From Spirosoma agri (GTDB lineage Bacteria > Bacteroidota > Bacteroidia > Cytophagales > Spirosomataceae), in assembly GCF_010747415.1 (NCBI RefSeq), contig NZ_JAAGNZ010000002.1, forward strand, positions 744,001 through 808,000: a stretch of DNA of 64,000 nt, given 5' to 3'. The notes under the pieces are model-generated. The model was not told the DNA's origin and searched no databases. It worked only from the letters and a program-made list of their open reading frames with translations. A program made the position numbers and the translations under genes. This document shows positions 34,321-43,822 of the stretch, piece after piece. The first letter of the stretch is position 1. Each line of letters opens with the position of its first letter.

Positions 34321-36051
34321 TTAATTGTAACCGGGATTTTGCGTTAGCGTGGCTGCGCCCCCTTTTTTACTGTTGAAAATCTCCTGAATCGGAATGGGGA
34401 AATATTCGTGCTGGCCCTTGATGAACTTAACCCCTTTCAAATAGGAGCGCTTAATTGATTCCGTTGAATAATACGCGTTCAGCGTTTGGTCAGCCAGATC
34501 CCAGCGGACCAGATCGAACCGGCGATGGCCTTCCATGCCAAACTCCAGCCGCTCTTCGAACTGCACGGCCTTCCGGGCGGTGGCTTTGTCGGTCCAGGCT
34601 GCGGAATACTCTTTGATGACGTAAGTTGCAGCGGCTGTTCCGTCCGAATTTTTAACGAAGCCATCGGGGTTAGCGGCTCGCCGACGTACCTGGTTCACGT
34701 AGGTTCGCGCTTTCTCCAGATCACCGACTTCTACCTCGACTTCAGCCAGCCAGAGCAATATGTGATCATAGCGGATCAGGCGGTAGTTGTTGGCATTCAG
34801 ACGCGGGTTCCCCGCGAACGTATTCGTGCCTACATCCGAACGATACATGACGTGTTTCTTGGGTGAATACGGACCGCCGTACGACTGATCGCGGACATAC
34901 GCCTTACCTGGGTGAACGCCCCAGTCCAGATATGGAATACCCCGACGGCCCACCGTCCAGTCCAGACGAGGGTCAAGATTGCCGGTATAGGGTGTAAAAG
35001 CCGCGGTCGATTCGATTCCCTGATCGTTGGTTATATCCGTTGCATTGAACGAGTCGAGCAAGGGCAGGCCATTGGCATCGGTTTTGAAGGCATTGACCAG
35101 ATTCTGCGAAGGCTGGAAAAATCCACAGCACGTTGTTACGCCACCGCCACCATATGGATAGTTTAGCGTTGAGCCAATGTTACCGTTTTCACCACCCGAT
35201 GCGCCATCATTGACCGAGTACTGCACTTCGAAAATCGACTCGGCATTGTTGTTTGTAACGGCTTTGAAATTATCGTGGTAGCGATCCATTAACCGGTACT
35301 GACCGCTGGCCACGATGGCTTCGAGGAACGGTTTTGCGTCGGAATATTTCTTCTGGAACAGATACGCTTTGCCAAGCTCAGCAGCAGCCGCCCATTTCGT
35401 AGGACGACCCACCTGCGATTGCTTGGCGGGCAACACGTCGTAAGCCGCTTTCAGATCGGCCAGGATGCTGGGCCAGATATCCGATGTGTTCGGCATCTTC
35501 GTACTTTCGAGATCGCTGGGATTGTACGTTTTCTCGTCGATGTAGGGAACCATATTGAACATCTTCTTGAGTTCAAAATGGTAGTGGCCTCGCAGGAAAC
35601 GCGCTTCGGCCGTTACCTGCTGCTTCTCCGAATCAGTCATATCCTTGGCGACGGCCATGGTCTGTAACACATCGTTCGACCGGGCGATGCCATCATACAT
35701 ACCGCGCCATTTGCCCCGAAAATAAATATTGTCCGATTGAATGTTCGCCTGTTCGATGAGCGAAATAGGGGGTTGGTCACCGGCAATGGTTCCTTTGTAA
35801 GCATCGTCGGACGCTACGCTGCCGTAGACCCAGTTGTCGGCTCCTACCTGATAAGACCGATAGGCTCCTTCGGGAGTGGCCCACCCATCGAGCAGGGAGT
35901 AAGCCCCAATAAGCAGCGCATTTACGCCCGCTTTGTTTTGCAGTGGATCGATCAGTAAAGCTGCTTTAGGCTGAACATCCAGAAACTTGTCGGAGCAAGA
36001 CGTAGCCAGAGCCAGCGAGACCGCTGTTATGAATAAAGTTGTTTTTTTCAT
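34321..36051 (-). CDS. SusD/RagB-family nutrient-binding lipoprotein
   Basis: Surface lipoprotein of 576 residues that caps the SusC channel and binds the nutrient. The lipobox is LALATSCSDKFLDV, with Cys19 as the likely lipidated residue. SusD features include RFLRGHYHFELKKMFN in the TPR-like region, ELGKAYLFQKKY, and the C-terminal ERRLEFGMEGHRRFDLVRW-type motif (EERLEFGMEGHRRFDLVRW). It ends in TLTQNPGYN, as usual. The susC gene is 18 bases upstream, so they are cotranscribed. Substrate cannot be read from the sequence. Confidence 0.95.
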   Translation of the reverse strand: MKKTTLFITAVSLALATSCSDKFLDVQPKAALLIDPLQNKAGVNALLIGAYSLLDGWATPEGAYRSYQVGADNWVYGSVASDDAYKGTIAGDQPPISLIEQANIQSDNIYFRGKWRGMYDGIARSNDVLQTMAVAKDMTDSEKQQVTAEARFLRGHYHFELKKMFNMVPYIDEKTYNPSDLESTKMPNTSDIWPSILADLKAAYDVLPAKQSQVGRPTKWAAAAELGKAYLFQKKYSDAKPFLEAIVASGQYRLMDRYHDNFKAVTNNNAESIFEVQYSVNDGASGGENGNIGSTLNYPYGGGGVTTCCGFFQPSQNLVNAFKTDANGLPLLDSFNATDITNDQGIESTAAFTPYTGNLDPRLDWTVGRRGIPYLDWGVHPGKAYVRDQSYGGPYSPKKHVMYRSDVGTNTFAGNPRLNANNYRLIRYDHILLWLAEVEVEVGDLEKARTYVNQVRRRAANPDGFVKNSDGTAAATYVIKEYSAAWTDKATARKAVQFEERLEFGMEGHRRFDLVRWDLADQTLNAYYSTESIKRSYLKGVKFIKGQHEYFPIPIQEIFNSKKGGAATLTQNPGYN

Positions 36052-36069
36052 GGCGATGAATGGGGTACG

Positions 36070-39000
36070 TTAAAAAGAAAGGTTCAGGCCGACCAATACG
36101 GTTTTCGCTACGGGATACGAGCCACCGTCGACACCGATTTGCCGATCGTTACCAGCTGAGTACGAACGCAGATTGATTTCCGGGTCCATTCCCGAGTACT
36201 TCGTGACGGTAAACAGGTTCTGTCCCTGAACATAGACCGACGTAGCGCCCAGTTTCAGGCGAGACAGCAGGGCCTGCGGGAGTTGGTAGGTGAGCTGAAT
36301 ATTCTTCATCCGAAAGTAGGAGCCACTTTCGAGATAGTAGGTCGACGGCTGGATACTCACCTGATCGCTCGACCGCAGCTGGGGCAGAACGGCGTCGGTA
36401 CTGCCCGGACGCCAGGATTGATACAGCATTCGGGTGCTGCGGTTACCGCCAAATGTTGGAAAATCGGTCCAGTATTTAACGTAGTTAAAAATCTGATTCC
36501 CCTGAACACCTTGTCCGAACACGGTCAGCCCGAAGTTTTTGTAGTTCAGACTAACGTTCAGGCCGTAGGTAAACTTGGGGTGTGGGCTTCCAATGATGCT
36601 CAGGTCCTGCGAGTTGATAACGCCATCGCCATTAACATCCCGGAATTTAAAGCGTCCGGCTACGTTTTCGGAAGCCGCGTTCCCAAACTGGACAGGGTGC
36701 GCTTTGGCTTCTTCGTTAGACTGGAAAATACCATCGATCGTATAGCCGAAAAAGGAGGCAATCGGATAATTCTGCTGCGTTACGACGAAGTTCTGGATGC
36801 GCTCATCATTGATACCAAAATACTGGGTGCTGGGGTCGCCGTTCGTTTTCGTGACGACATTGCGATACGTGCTGAAATTGGCGTTGACGTTGTAGGTTAA
36901 ACCGCGGGTGCCAATTTTATCGCCGTAACCGATCATGAGGTCAACCCCCCGGTTGCGCATCGAACCAATATTCCGGAACGGATTGGTTGCGACGCCTTGC
37001 GTGAGTGGGGGCTGAACGGGGAAAAGCATGTCTGACGTCGTGCGGGTGTACCAGTCGAAACCAACACTCAGTCGATTCTTCAGCAGGGATGCATCAAAGC
37101 CGATGTTCAGACTGGTCGTCGTTTCCCACTTGGCCTGAATGTTCCCAAACTGCGTTAGTTCGTAACCCGATACGGCCGACGTGCGCGTGCCGTTGATGTC
37201 GTAGAACGACGTAATCGGGTTGGTACTGAACTGCGTAAAGGAGTTGTAGTTACCAATTTCCTGGTTACCCGTTTGACCGAACCCGACCCGGAATTTCAGG
37301 TCATCGACAAACGTAAGGGGCTTGAAGAAATTCTCTTTTGAAATACGCCACCCCGCACTGGCTGCCGGAAATACCGCTGACCGATACTCCGGGGCAAATC
37401 GGGAGGAACGGTCCCGGCGGACCGTCAGATCAAGCAGGTATTTATCGTCCAGGCCATAGTTGATCTTCGCGAATTCGGAGGCCAGGCTCCAGTTCGATGC
37501 GCTGCCGTTGTTTGTCTGAACCCCGGTGCCCGAGCTGAGGTAGCGATTGTCCAGGTCATCCACGAAGAAATTGGTACGGGTAGCGTCGAACGTTTCGTAG
37601 TAGTTTTTGATCGCTTCTGTACCCGCAATGATGTTGAACCGGTGCCGGTCGCCCAGATTAATGTTATAGGTCAGCGTATTGTACCAGGTCCATGTCCAGC
37701 CGTAGTTATTGTTGGTTGTCAGGCTGTTGGATCCACGTGCTTCTGATGCTTCGATATTCCGAATTGAATAGTTGCGGTAGTTATAGTTGTTGTAGTCAAT
37801 CCCGAAACTAGTACGGGCCGTCAGATTAGGCAGAATGTCTACTTCGGCGAACGCATTGCCAAACAACCGAACCTCGATCTCTTTATTATCTTTGTTTCGG
37901 TAGAGGTCAGCCATTGGATTGAAGGCATTGTCAAGATCTCCTCCGCGTGTACCGGCAAAATTACCCGCTACATCATACACGGGAATGATCGGCTGAATCC
38001 GGTAGGCAAATGAAATGGGGTTACTCTCCGCATTGTTACCATTCGGCTGACCAACACGTTCACCATAGGCTACTTGGAAATTCTGCCCAAGCCGCACCCG
38101 TTTTGTTACGTTGAATTCAGTGTTGGCGCGGAGCGAATACCGTTTGTAACCCGTGTATTTCATGATTCCATCCTGATTGAAATAATTGAGTGACATCGCA
38201 TAACGACCGTTTTCGCTGCCGCCTGATACGCCCAGTTGGTGGTTCTGGATCGGGGCTGTCCGGAAAATTTCCTCCATCCAGTCCGTGCCTGTTTTGTTGG
38301 CTTTCGTAATCAGCAGGAATTTAGAGGAGTTGATGTCACTATTGTAGTTGACATACGTACCGTCGGCGTTTCGGGCAACCCGCGAGTCGCCTTCCATAGC
38401 GCCACTTGGCAAAATATAATCTGGAATAACCGGGGTAGCGCCGTTCCCAAACTGTGAGTGAAGCGGGTTTCCATTACTCGAGACGACCCCCGAATTTTTG
38501 CGGGACTCCCAGATCAGGTTAGCATATTCCTGCGTGTTCAGCATGTCGAGCAGCTTACCGTGCCGTTGCGAGCCGTAGTAGGTATCGTACGTAAATTTGG
38601 GTTTACCGGCTTTGCCTTTTTTCGTAGTGATAATAACGACACCATTACCGGCTCTTGATCCGTAAATAGAAGCGGCTGACGCATCTTTCAGAATCTGCAT
38701 ACTCTCCACATCGTTGAGATTGAGGGTGTTGAGGTTGCCTTTGGTTGGAACGCCATCAATAACGTAGAGCGGAGAGTTGTCGTTGATCGTACCGAAGCCC
38801 CGGATACGCACCATAACGCCACCACCGGGCGAATTCTCATTGCCGACCTGTACGCCTGCCACGCGGCCCTGCAAGGCCTGTCCGACGTTGGTAGCGGGAA
38901 CCGAAAGCAGTTGTTTGGTATCGACCGTAGCAACGGCCCCCGTAATGTCTCGTTTGGCCTGCGCTCCATAACCCGTCACAACGACCTCGTTGAGCGTTTT

Positions 39001-39321
39001 CACGTCGGGAGCCAGCGCAATGGTAAGGGTTGTCCGCGAGCCTATGGTAACGTCCTGCGGAGCATAACCAATGGCTGAAACTGTCAACACATCTCGTTCA
39101 GACGCTACATTGAGTGAAAATTGACCGTCAGCATCGGTAACTACCCCTGTCTTTGTTCCTTTGACAACGACATTGGCACCGGGTAGCCCCGAATTGTCAT
39201 TTCCATCGGTGATCCGACCAGAAATTTTTCGATCCTGGGCAAAGGCCCCAACGCACAGAGCCCAGCTCAACATGAGCAAAGGAACTGTGCGATACAGTTT
39301 TTGTAAAACAATGTAAGTCAT
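36070..39321 (-). CDS. SusC/RagA-family TonB-linked outer-membrane transporter
   Basis: TonB-dependent channel of 1083 residues. Order: signal peptide ending GAFAQ, carboxypeptidase-regulatory-like domain (ISGRITDGNDNSGLPGANV), the SusC signature (NEVVVTGYGAQAKRDITGA), plug domain with GVMVRIRGFGTINDNSPLY and ASAASIYGSRAGNGVVIITT, then a 22-strand-type barrel ending VLVGLNLSF. It imports a ligand bound by the adjacent SusD. No anti-sigma/ECF pair or HTCS regulator is adjacent. Nested inverted repeats in the 5' region are the visible candidates for control. Confidence 0.96.
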   Translation of the reverse strand: MTYIVLQKLYRTVPLLMLSWALCVGAFAQDRKISGRITDGNDNSGLPGANVVVKGTKTGVVTDADGQFSLNVASERDVLTVSAIGYAPQDVTIGSRTTLTIALAPDVKTLNEVVVTGYGAQAKRDITGAVATVDTKQLLSVPATNVGQALQGRVAGVQVGNENSPGGGVMVRIRGFGTINDNSPLYVIDGVPTKGNLNTLNLNDVESMQILKDASAASIYGSRAGNGVVIITTKKGKAGKPKFTYDTYYGSQRHGKLLDMLNTQEYANLIWESRKNSGVVSSNGNPLHSQFGNGATPVIPDYILPSGAMEGDSRVARNADGTYVNYNSDINSSKFLLITKANKTGTDWMEEIFRTAPIQNHQLGVSGGSENGRYAMSLNYFNQDGIMKYTGYKRYSLRANTEFNVTKRVRLGQNFQVAYGERVGQPNGNNAESNPISFAYRIQPIIPVYDVAGNFAGTRGGDLDNAFNPMADLYRNKDNKEIEVRLFGNAFAEVDILPNLTARTSFGIDYNNYNYRNYSIRNIEASEARGSNSLTTNNNYGWTWTWYNTLTYNINLGDRHRFNIIAGTEAIKNYYETFDATRTNFFVDDLDNRYLSSGTGVQTNNGSASNWSLASEFAKINYGLDDKYLLDLTVRRDRSSRFAPEYRSAVFPAASAGWRISKENFFKPLTFVDDLKFRVGFGQTGNQEIGNYNSFTQFSTNPITSFYDINGTRTSAVSGYELTQFGNIQAKWETTTSLNIGFDASLLKNRLSVGFDWYTRTTSDMLFPVQPPLTQGVATNPFRNIGSMRNRGVDLMIGYGDKIGTRGLTYNVNANFSTYRNVVTKTNGDPSTQYFGINDERIQNFVVTQQNYPIASFFGYTIDGIFQSNEEAKAHPVQFGNAASENVAGRFKFRDVNGDGVINSQDLSIIGSPHPKFTYGLNVSLNYKNFGLTVFGQGVQGNQIFNYVKYWTDFPTFGGNRSTRMLYQSWRPGSTDAVLPQLRSSDQVSIQPSTYYLESGSYFRMKNIQLTYQLPQALLSRLKLGATSVYVQGQNLFTVTKYSGMDPEINLRSYSAGNDRQIGVDGGSYPVAKTVLVGLNLSF

Positions 39322-39324
39322 ACA

Positions 39325-39408
39325 ATTAATTAGAATAAGTGATGGTAATTAGGGAATGTACTTAGGTATTATTCCCTGAAAGTACTTACTTTCTTAATTC
39401 TAATTAAT
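39325..39408. repeat. Nested inverted repeats upstream of susC
   Basis: Outer arms 39325-39336 and 39397-39408 (12 bases) are exactly complementary, and inner arms AGGGAAT (39351-39357) and ATTCCCT (39371-39377) lie within them. They cover the susC leader or promoter. The sequence is very A/T-rich, so part of the symmetry may be chance, but the nesting suggests an operator or a structured leader. Confidence 0.55.
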
Positions 39409-39443
39409 CTTATCTTAATTCTACTATTTTATTTGCGTAAACA

Positions 39444-39473
39444 AAAACCCGGTCATGTAAATAACCGGGTTTT
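39444..39473 (-). terminator. Terminator of the phosphohexomutase gene
   Basis: Ten-base arms 39444-39453 and 39464-39473 flank a 10-base loop. On the minus strand the right arm is followed by TGTTT after its T-rich end (ACCGGGTTTTTG). It lies 29 bases past the mutase stop codon. Confidence 0.75.
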
Positions 39474-39501
39474 GCTTGCACTGTTACTACCTGTACGCTA
39501 C

Positions 39502-41259
39502 CTAAACGAGTTGCAGATCGTCGATGACGCGCTGAACTTTCGCTTTTAGTTGGGCATATGTATCGTCAAACGCTTCTTTGCTTTCGAGTGGTTCGCGAAC
39601 GCTGACGTAGAACTTGATTTTCGGTTCGGTTCCCGAAGGACGGGCCGACACTTTCGTACCATCAGCGGTGAAGAACTGAAGTACGTTCGACGATTCGATG
39701 CCCATTTTCCCCGCTTCGATGGCGCTCGTCTGGCCGCTCTGTGCGTCTAACCGGGTCAGTGCTTTATAATCGTCGACGCGCACAACCGCCGAACCGGCAA
39801 TCTCTTTCGGCGGATTCGCCCGGAAGTCGGCCATCATCTGCTGAATTTCTTCGGCACCCGATTTGCCCTTTTTGGTCAGCGACACCAGCGACTCGTAGTA
39901 GAAGCCGTTTTCCTGATACATCGTCATCAGTAAGTCGAACAGACTCTGTCCTTTGTCTTTGGCATAGGCCGTCAGCTCGGCAATCATGGCGCAGGAGGCA
40001 ATGGCGTCCTTATCCCGCACAAAATCGCCGATGAGGTAGCCGTAGCTCTCTTCACCACCACCAATAAACTTCTCTTTGCCTTCCAGTTCGCGGATAACTT
40101 CAGCAATGTATTTGAAGCCAGTCAGCGTATTGTAGCAGTTTACGCCATACCGTTCGCACATTCGGTCGATGAGATCGGTCGTTACGATCGTCTTGGCAAT
40201 GAACTCTTTGCCAGTGAGTTTGCCCGCGTCTTTCCAGGCATTCAGCAGGTAATAGATGATCAGGCTCGCCATCTGGTTACCGTTCAGTAACTCAAATTCG
40301 CCGTGGTGATTCCGCGCACCGGCACCGACACGGTCAGCATCGGGATCGGTTGCCATGATCAGATCGGCATCCAGTGACACCGCCAGATCAAGCGCCAGTT
40401 GCATGGCAGCCCGTTCTTCCGGGTTCGGCGATTTTACGGTTGGGAAGTTGCCATCGGGAGTCGCCTGTTGCTCAACGATATGAACATTGGTGAAGCCCAG
40501 TGCATCCAGCGCACGGGGAACGAGCGTAATACCGGTTCCGTGGATGGGTGTGTACACAATGTTGAGGTTCGCCTGCCGCTTGATGACATCCGGATTAACG
40601 GCGTTCGATTTGATCCGCTCGATGTAGGGCGCATCGATCTCTTCGTCAATCAATTGAATTTTCTCTGGAACACCTTCGAACTTAATGTCATCGACCGAGG
40701 TGATCTTATTCACCTCATCGATGATGGCCTTGTCGTGTGGGGCTACAACCTGCGCGCCATCGTTCCAGTACACCTTGTAACCATTGTACTCGGGCGGGTT
40801 ATGCGAGGCCGTTACGACGATACCGCTCTGGCAACCCAGCTGCCGGATGGCAAACGATAACTCGGGTGTTGGCCGTAACGCGCTGAACAGATACACTTTA
40901 ATGCCATTGGCCGTAAAAATATCGGCGACGAGCCGCGCAAACTCAGGGCTCATCCGACGACTATCGTGGGCAATGGCTACGCTTATGTCTTCACCTGGAA
41001 ACGCTGCGTTGATGTAGTTGGATAACCCTTGCGTGGCTGCGCCAACGGTGTAGCGATTCATGCGGTTAGAGCCTACCCCAACCACCCCACGCAGGCCACC
41101 CGTTCCGAATTCGAGATCGCGGTAGAACGAGTCGGTCAGTTCGGTAACGTTGCCTGAGTCGATCAGGTGTTGAATTGCTTCTTTACTATCGGCGTCGTAG
41201 TTGCCGCCAAGCCACTGGTCTATGCGCTGTTGGGTAGAAGCGTCAAGGGTCGTTGTCAT
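39502..41259 (-). CDS. Phosphoglucomutase/phosphomannomutase family protein
   Basis: Alpha-D-phosphohexomutase of 585 residues that interconverts sugar 1- and 6-phosphates (probably glucose). The active-site Ser lies in GIVVTASHNPPEYNGYKVY. The metal loop is MATDPDADRVG, the sugar-binding loop is GGGEESYGYLIGD, and the phosphate-binding loop is SARPSGTEPKIKFYV. The size and layout fit the long PgcA-like group. Monocistronic, with its own terminator before the susC leader. Confidence 0.93.
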   Translation of the reverse strand: MTTTLDASTQQRIDQWLGGNYDADSKEAIQHLIDSGNVTELTDSFYRDLEFGTGGLRGVVGVGSNRMNRYTVGAATQGLSNYINAAFPGEDISVAIAHDSRRMSPEFARLVADIFTANGIKVYLFSALRPTPELSFAIRQLGCQSGIVVTASHNPPEYNGYKVYWNDGAQVVAPHDKAIIDEVNKITSVDDIKFEGVPEKIQLIDEEIDAPYIERIKSNAVNPDVIKRQANLNIVYTPIHGTGITLVPRALDALGFTNVHIVEQQATPDGNFPTVKSPNPEERAAMQLALDLAVSLDADLIMATDPDADRVGAGARNHHGEFELLNGNQMASLIIYYLLNAWKDAGKLTGKEFIAKTIVTTDLIDRMCERYGVNCYNTLTGFKYIAEVIRELEGKEKFIGGGEESYGYLIGDFVRDKDAIASCAMIAELTAYAKDKGQSLFDLLMTMYQENGFYYESLVSLTKKGKSGAEEIQQMMADFRANPPKEIAGSAVVRVDDYKALTRLDAQSGQTSAIEAGKMGIESSNVLQFFTADGTKVSARPSGTEPKIKFYVSVREPLESKEAFDDTYAQLKAKVQRVIDDLQLV

Positions 41260-41438
41260 CTTAAAATGTACTTTTAGAGTCGATCAAATATTGCGTCAAA
41301 ATTACGATTCCCCGTTTGTCCACCAAATCCTTATGATAGATTCATTAGAAGATACGTTTGAATAAATTAGCGTGGTTTAGACAGCTTCAACCGGAACTGC
41401 CGTAACGTCTTAGTTATCTATTTCCAATGATACTCAGC

Positions 41439-43097
41439 CTACGTATACCGTTCGGTGATATGGGCAGTTCGTTCGGCGGTTTCCAACAGGAGCGGATGGC
41501 GGGGCTGGCTCAAGGCTGCCTCCAGATCGGCGATTGTATCCTTAAACAGAAAGTGAACCGGTATTTCGTGCGCTTCGGCCTTGCTTTTGATGTACATGAG
41601 CGATGGTCGGACGGTACCCGCTGCGGCCAGTTCGTTGTACTGCTGCTTCGCTGCGGCCAGTTCTTCATCGCTGGAACCGAACGAAATCACGCGTTCGGGC
41701 AGCGGATTCGCCTTCCGGTTGGCGAGTTGCGCGTCGAGATCTGCCAGCAGCTGTTTCAGATGAAACGTATCTTTACCGGTACGAATACGCTCCCGCAGCG
41801 ACTGACGAATGAGATACGTCAGCGATTTTGATAGATCGAGGCCGATTTCGGCCATCTGTTTAAAGATAAGCGACGATGGCGACATGCCCGGAATTGTGTT
41901 TGGATCGTGGAGTAACACGCGTCCGTCGGGCGTTAGAAAACCGTCAATCCGTGAATACACGTTGATGCCAAGGCGCGTAAATACGTCGGCTACAGCCTGT
42001 TGAATCTTACGGTTGTTTTCGAGCGTCGTTTCAACCGGAATCCGTTTTTTTGTCGTATTGAGCTTATATTTTGATTCGAAGTCGAAGCTGGTTACGTTAT
42101 AGATTTCTGTCGGTGGCAGCGCAATAGCAATCTGGTCGTCGTCCTGAATGACGCCACACGAAAATTCCTGACCGCTGATAAATTCCTCGAACAGTACTTC
42201 ATCTTCGGCATTTAGCGATGCCAGCGTACTGGTTGTCAGAGCTGATGTAGCCGTGAGTGCATCGAGTTTTTTTACGAAATCGCCAGGGTGCCGGATCACT
42301 TCGCCCGTTTGCTCGATAACGACCGGAAAGCTGATGCCCGAATCCAGGCTAACCATTTTCTGCGCCAGTTCGTGCTTTGCATCGGTCGATAAGCCAGCCC
42401 ATTCGCTTAGTTTGCTCCAGCCATCCGGTTGAATGGTCATCGTAAAAAAGCACTGTTCGACGGCCCGACAGAATTGCGCCAGATCGGGCTCACGAACAAT
42501 GACCACACCAATGGATGAACCCTGATGAGGAGCTTTCACAACGATCGGCAGACCCAGATGACTGGTCAGCGACTGGAAAAACTGCGCTTTGTCGGCTTTT
42601 TCGTACGCGTCGCGGCTGATCGTGGCGGTTTTTTTCTGCTGACCATTGGCCAGCGCAATCAGTTCGTTTTGCAGAATCTTGTTGATACCCACCGCCGACC
42701 CAACCAGGCCCGGTCCGGTGTAAGGCATCTTATACCACTCCAGTAGTCCCTGCACAGCGCCGTCTTCGCAATCGGGGCCGTGCATCGCCAGAAAGGCCAG
42801 ATCGAAGTGATCTCGAAAATTCTCGGGACGGATTTCGGGTAAGGTGGCTTCCAGTACCGCGATGTCGAGCGATTCGTCATAGACTGAAAAACCTGAACTA
42901 TCCTGGGGCAGTGCGTCGCGCAGTGACAGAAAATCCAGAAAATCGGGTTCCACGAGCCTGAACCGTCCCCGGCCATCTACAAATACCAGAACTGGCTCGA
43001 ACAAGCCTTTATCTAAATTTGCCAGAGCAGTACGCCCACCTGCATAGGACACCTCACGCTCACGCGCCGGCCCCCCGAAGAAAATGCCTATTTTCAC
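41439..43097 (-). CDS. Oversized D-alanine-D-alanine-ligase-like ATP-grasp protein
   Basis: ATP-grasp ligase of 552 residues, against about 310-370 for Ddl. The N-terminus KIGIFFGGPAREREVSYAGG and AMHGPDCEDGAVQGLLE match Ddl, with MPYTGPGLVGSAVGINK and VVKAPHQGSSIGVVIV. The central domain has an insert of about 100 residues. The metal-binding segment is DPNTIPGMSPSS, with Asp in place of the usual Glu (ExNTxPG). A C-terminal extension of about 110 residues (after SLTYLIRQSL) is of unknown fold. It may make D-Ala-D-Ala for peptidoglycan, or another dipeptide. A separate ddl elsewhere would support the latter. Confidence 0.8.
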   Translation of the reverse strand: MKIGIFFGGPAREREVSYAGGRTALANLDKGLFEPVLVFVDGRGRFRLVEPDFLDFLSLRDALPQDSSGFSVYDESLDIAVLEATLPEIRPENFRDHFDLAFLAMHGPDCEDGAVQGLLEWYKMPYTGPGLVGSAVGINKILQNELIALANGQQKKTATISRDAYEKADKAQFFQSLTSHLGLPIVVKAPHQGSSIGVVIVREPDLAQFCRAVEQCFFTMTIQPDGWSKLSEWAGLSTDAKHELAQKMVSLDSGISFPVVIEQTGEVIRHPGDFVKKLDALTATSALTTSTLASLNAEDEVLFEEFISGQEFSCGVIQDDDQIAIALPPTEIYNVTSFDFESKYKLNTTKKRIPVETTLENNRKIQQAVADVFTRLGINVYSRIDGFLTPDGRVLLHDPNTIPGMSPSSLIFKQMAEIGLDLSKSLTYLIRQSLRERIRTGKDTFHLKQLLADLDAQLANRKANPLPERVISFGSSDEELAAAKQQYNELAAAGTVRPSLMYIKSKAEAHEIPVHFLFKDTIADLEAALSQPRHPLLLETAERTAHITERYT

Positions 43098-43134
43098 GAA
43101 CTTTCGGAATAATTATGGCTGCAAAGAAACGAAA

Positions 43135-43161
43135 AAGCCGCTCGTTTTGAACAGGCGGCTT
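43135..43161 (-). terminator. Terminator of the nifU transcript
   Basis: On the minus strand AAGCCGC...GCGGCTT arms (seven bases) with a 13-base loop are followed by TTTCGTTTC. It lies between the DUF433 remnant and the ATP-grasp ligase gene start, so it ends the transcript of nifU and the remnant. Confidence 0.65.
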
Positions 43162-43216
43162 AATTTTAGAATCTACTATTCACTACACAGAAATCAAAAA
43201 CTGCTTTAGCGTTTGC

Positions 43217-43468
43217 TCAGGCAGCAGCCTCATACAAGGCATTGAGGTTAGCCGCTGTAAGTAAACGTGCAGCTATTTTCAATGTTGCAACAACTTGCTC
43301 CATCGATACAGTCGGGAAGCCTGCCAAAATTCATCGATCGTCGAGTTGCTTTTCAAGGTGATCAAGCAAGTGCTGAATTGGTACGCGTGTACCCCGAAAA
43401 ACAGGGACTCCGTCCATAATTTCGGGATCTACATTTATTAATTCCCTAGCTGCGATAACCCTACTCGA
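43217..43468 (-). pseudogene. Decayed DUF433 (antitoxin-like) gene
   Basis: The minus strand after the nifU stop reads ELINVDPEIMDGVPVFRG, TRVPIQHLLDHLEK, then an interruption, then AGFPTVSMEQVVATLKIA and ends EAAA-stop. This is a DUF433 domain, whose genes often act as antitoxins next to a DUF5615 (PIN-like) toxin. In the middle the frame hits a TGA. Shifting by one restores STIDEF, so a two-base deletion (after GAAAAG) and a one-base deletion (in a T-run before GGCAGG) explain it. Together they remove three bases, which is why both ends are in one frame. No start codon is seen and no DUF5615 gene adjoins. The frame starts directly behind nifU. Confidence 0.82.
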
Positions 43469-43735
43469 TTAAAAGGCAGGTGTAATGTTGACCGCTTCAA
43501 CTTTTGTGATTTCAGGAACCGCCCGTAGAATTGCTTCTTCCAGACCGCCTTTGAAAGTCATAGCCGACATCGGACACGAGCCGCACGAACCCATAAGTTC
43601 AAGGCGTACAGTTTTGTCGTCGGTCACTTCCAGCACTTTCACGTTGCCGCCGTCAGCAGCCAGATAAGGCCGCATGCTGTCGAGCGCTCGTTCAATCTTC
43701 GTAATTAGTTGGTCGTTGTTAACTACCGTCTCCAT
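43469..43735 (-). CDS. NifU-type Fe-S scaffold protein (C-terminal-domain type)
   Basis: Iron-sulfur cluster scaffold or carrier of 88 residues, homologous to the NifU C-terminal/Nfu domain. The CxxC motif lies in GSCGSCPMSAMT, and MRPYLAADGGNVKVLEV is the family start. Length is normal for stand-alone Nfu. It lies 87 bases downstream of the Mrp-type carrier gene on the same strand, so the two probably act together in cluster assembly or transfer. Confidence 0.92.
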   Translation of the reverse strand: METVVNNDQLITKIERALDSMRPYLAADGGNVKVLEVTDDKTVRLELMGSCGSCPMSAMTFKGGLEEAILRAVPEITKVEAVNITPAF

Positions 43736-43822
43736 GCGATTTTGTATTTAGGGTAAAGTTACAGGCTATCGAGGTTTTATGCAACTTCCTTTGCCTAGCT
43801 CAGATTTGGTCCAGATAAATAG

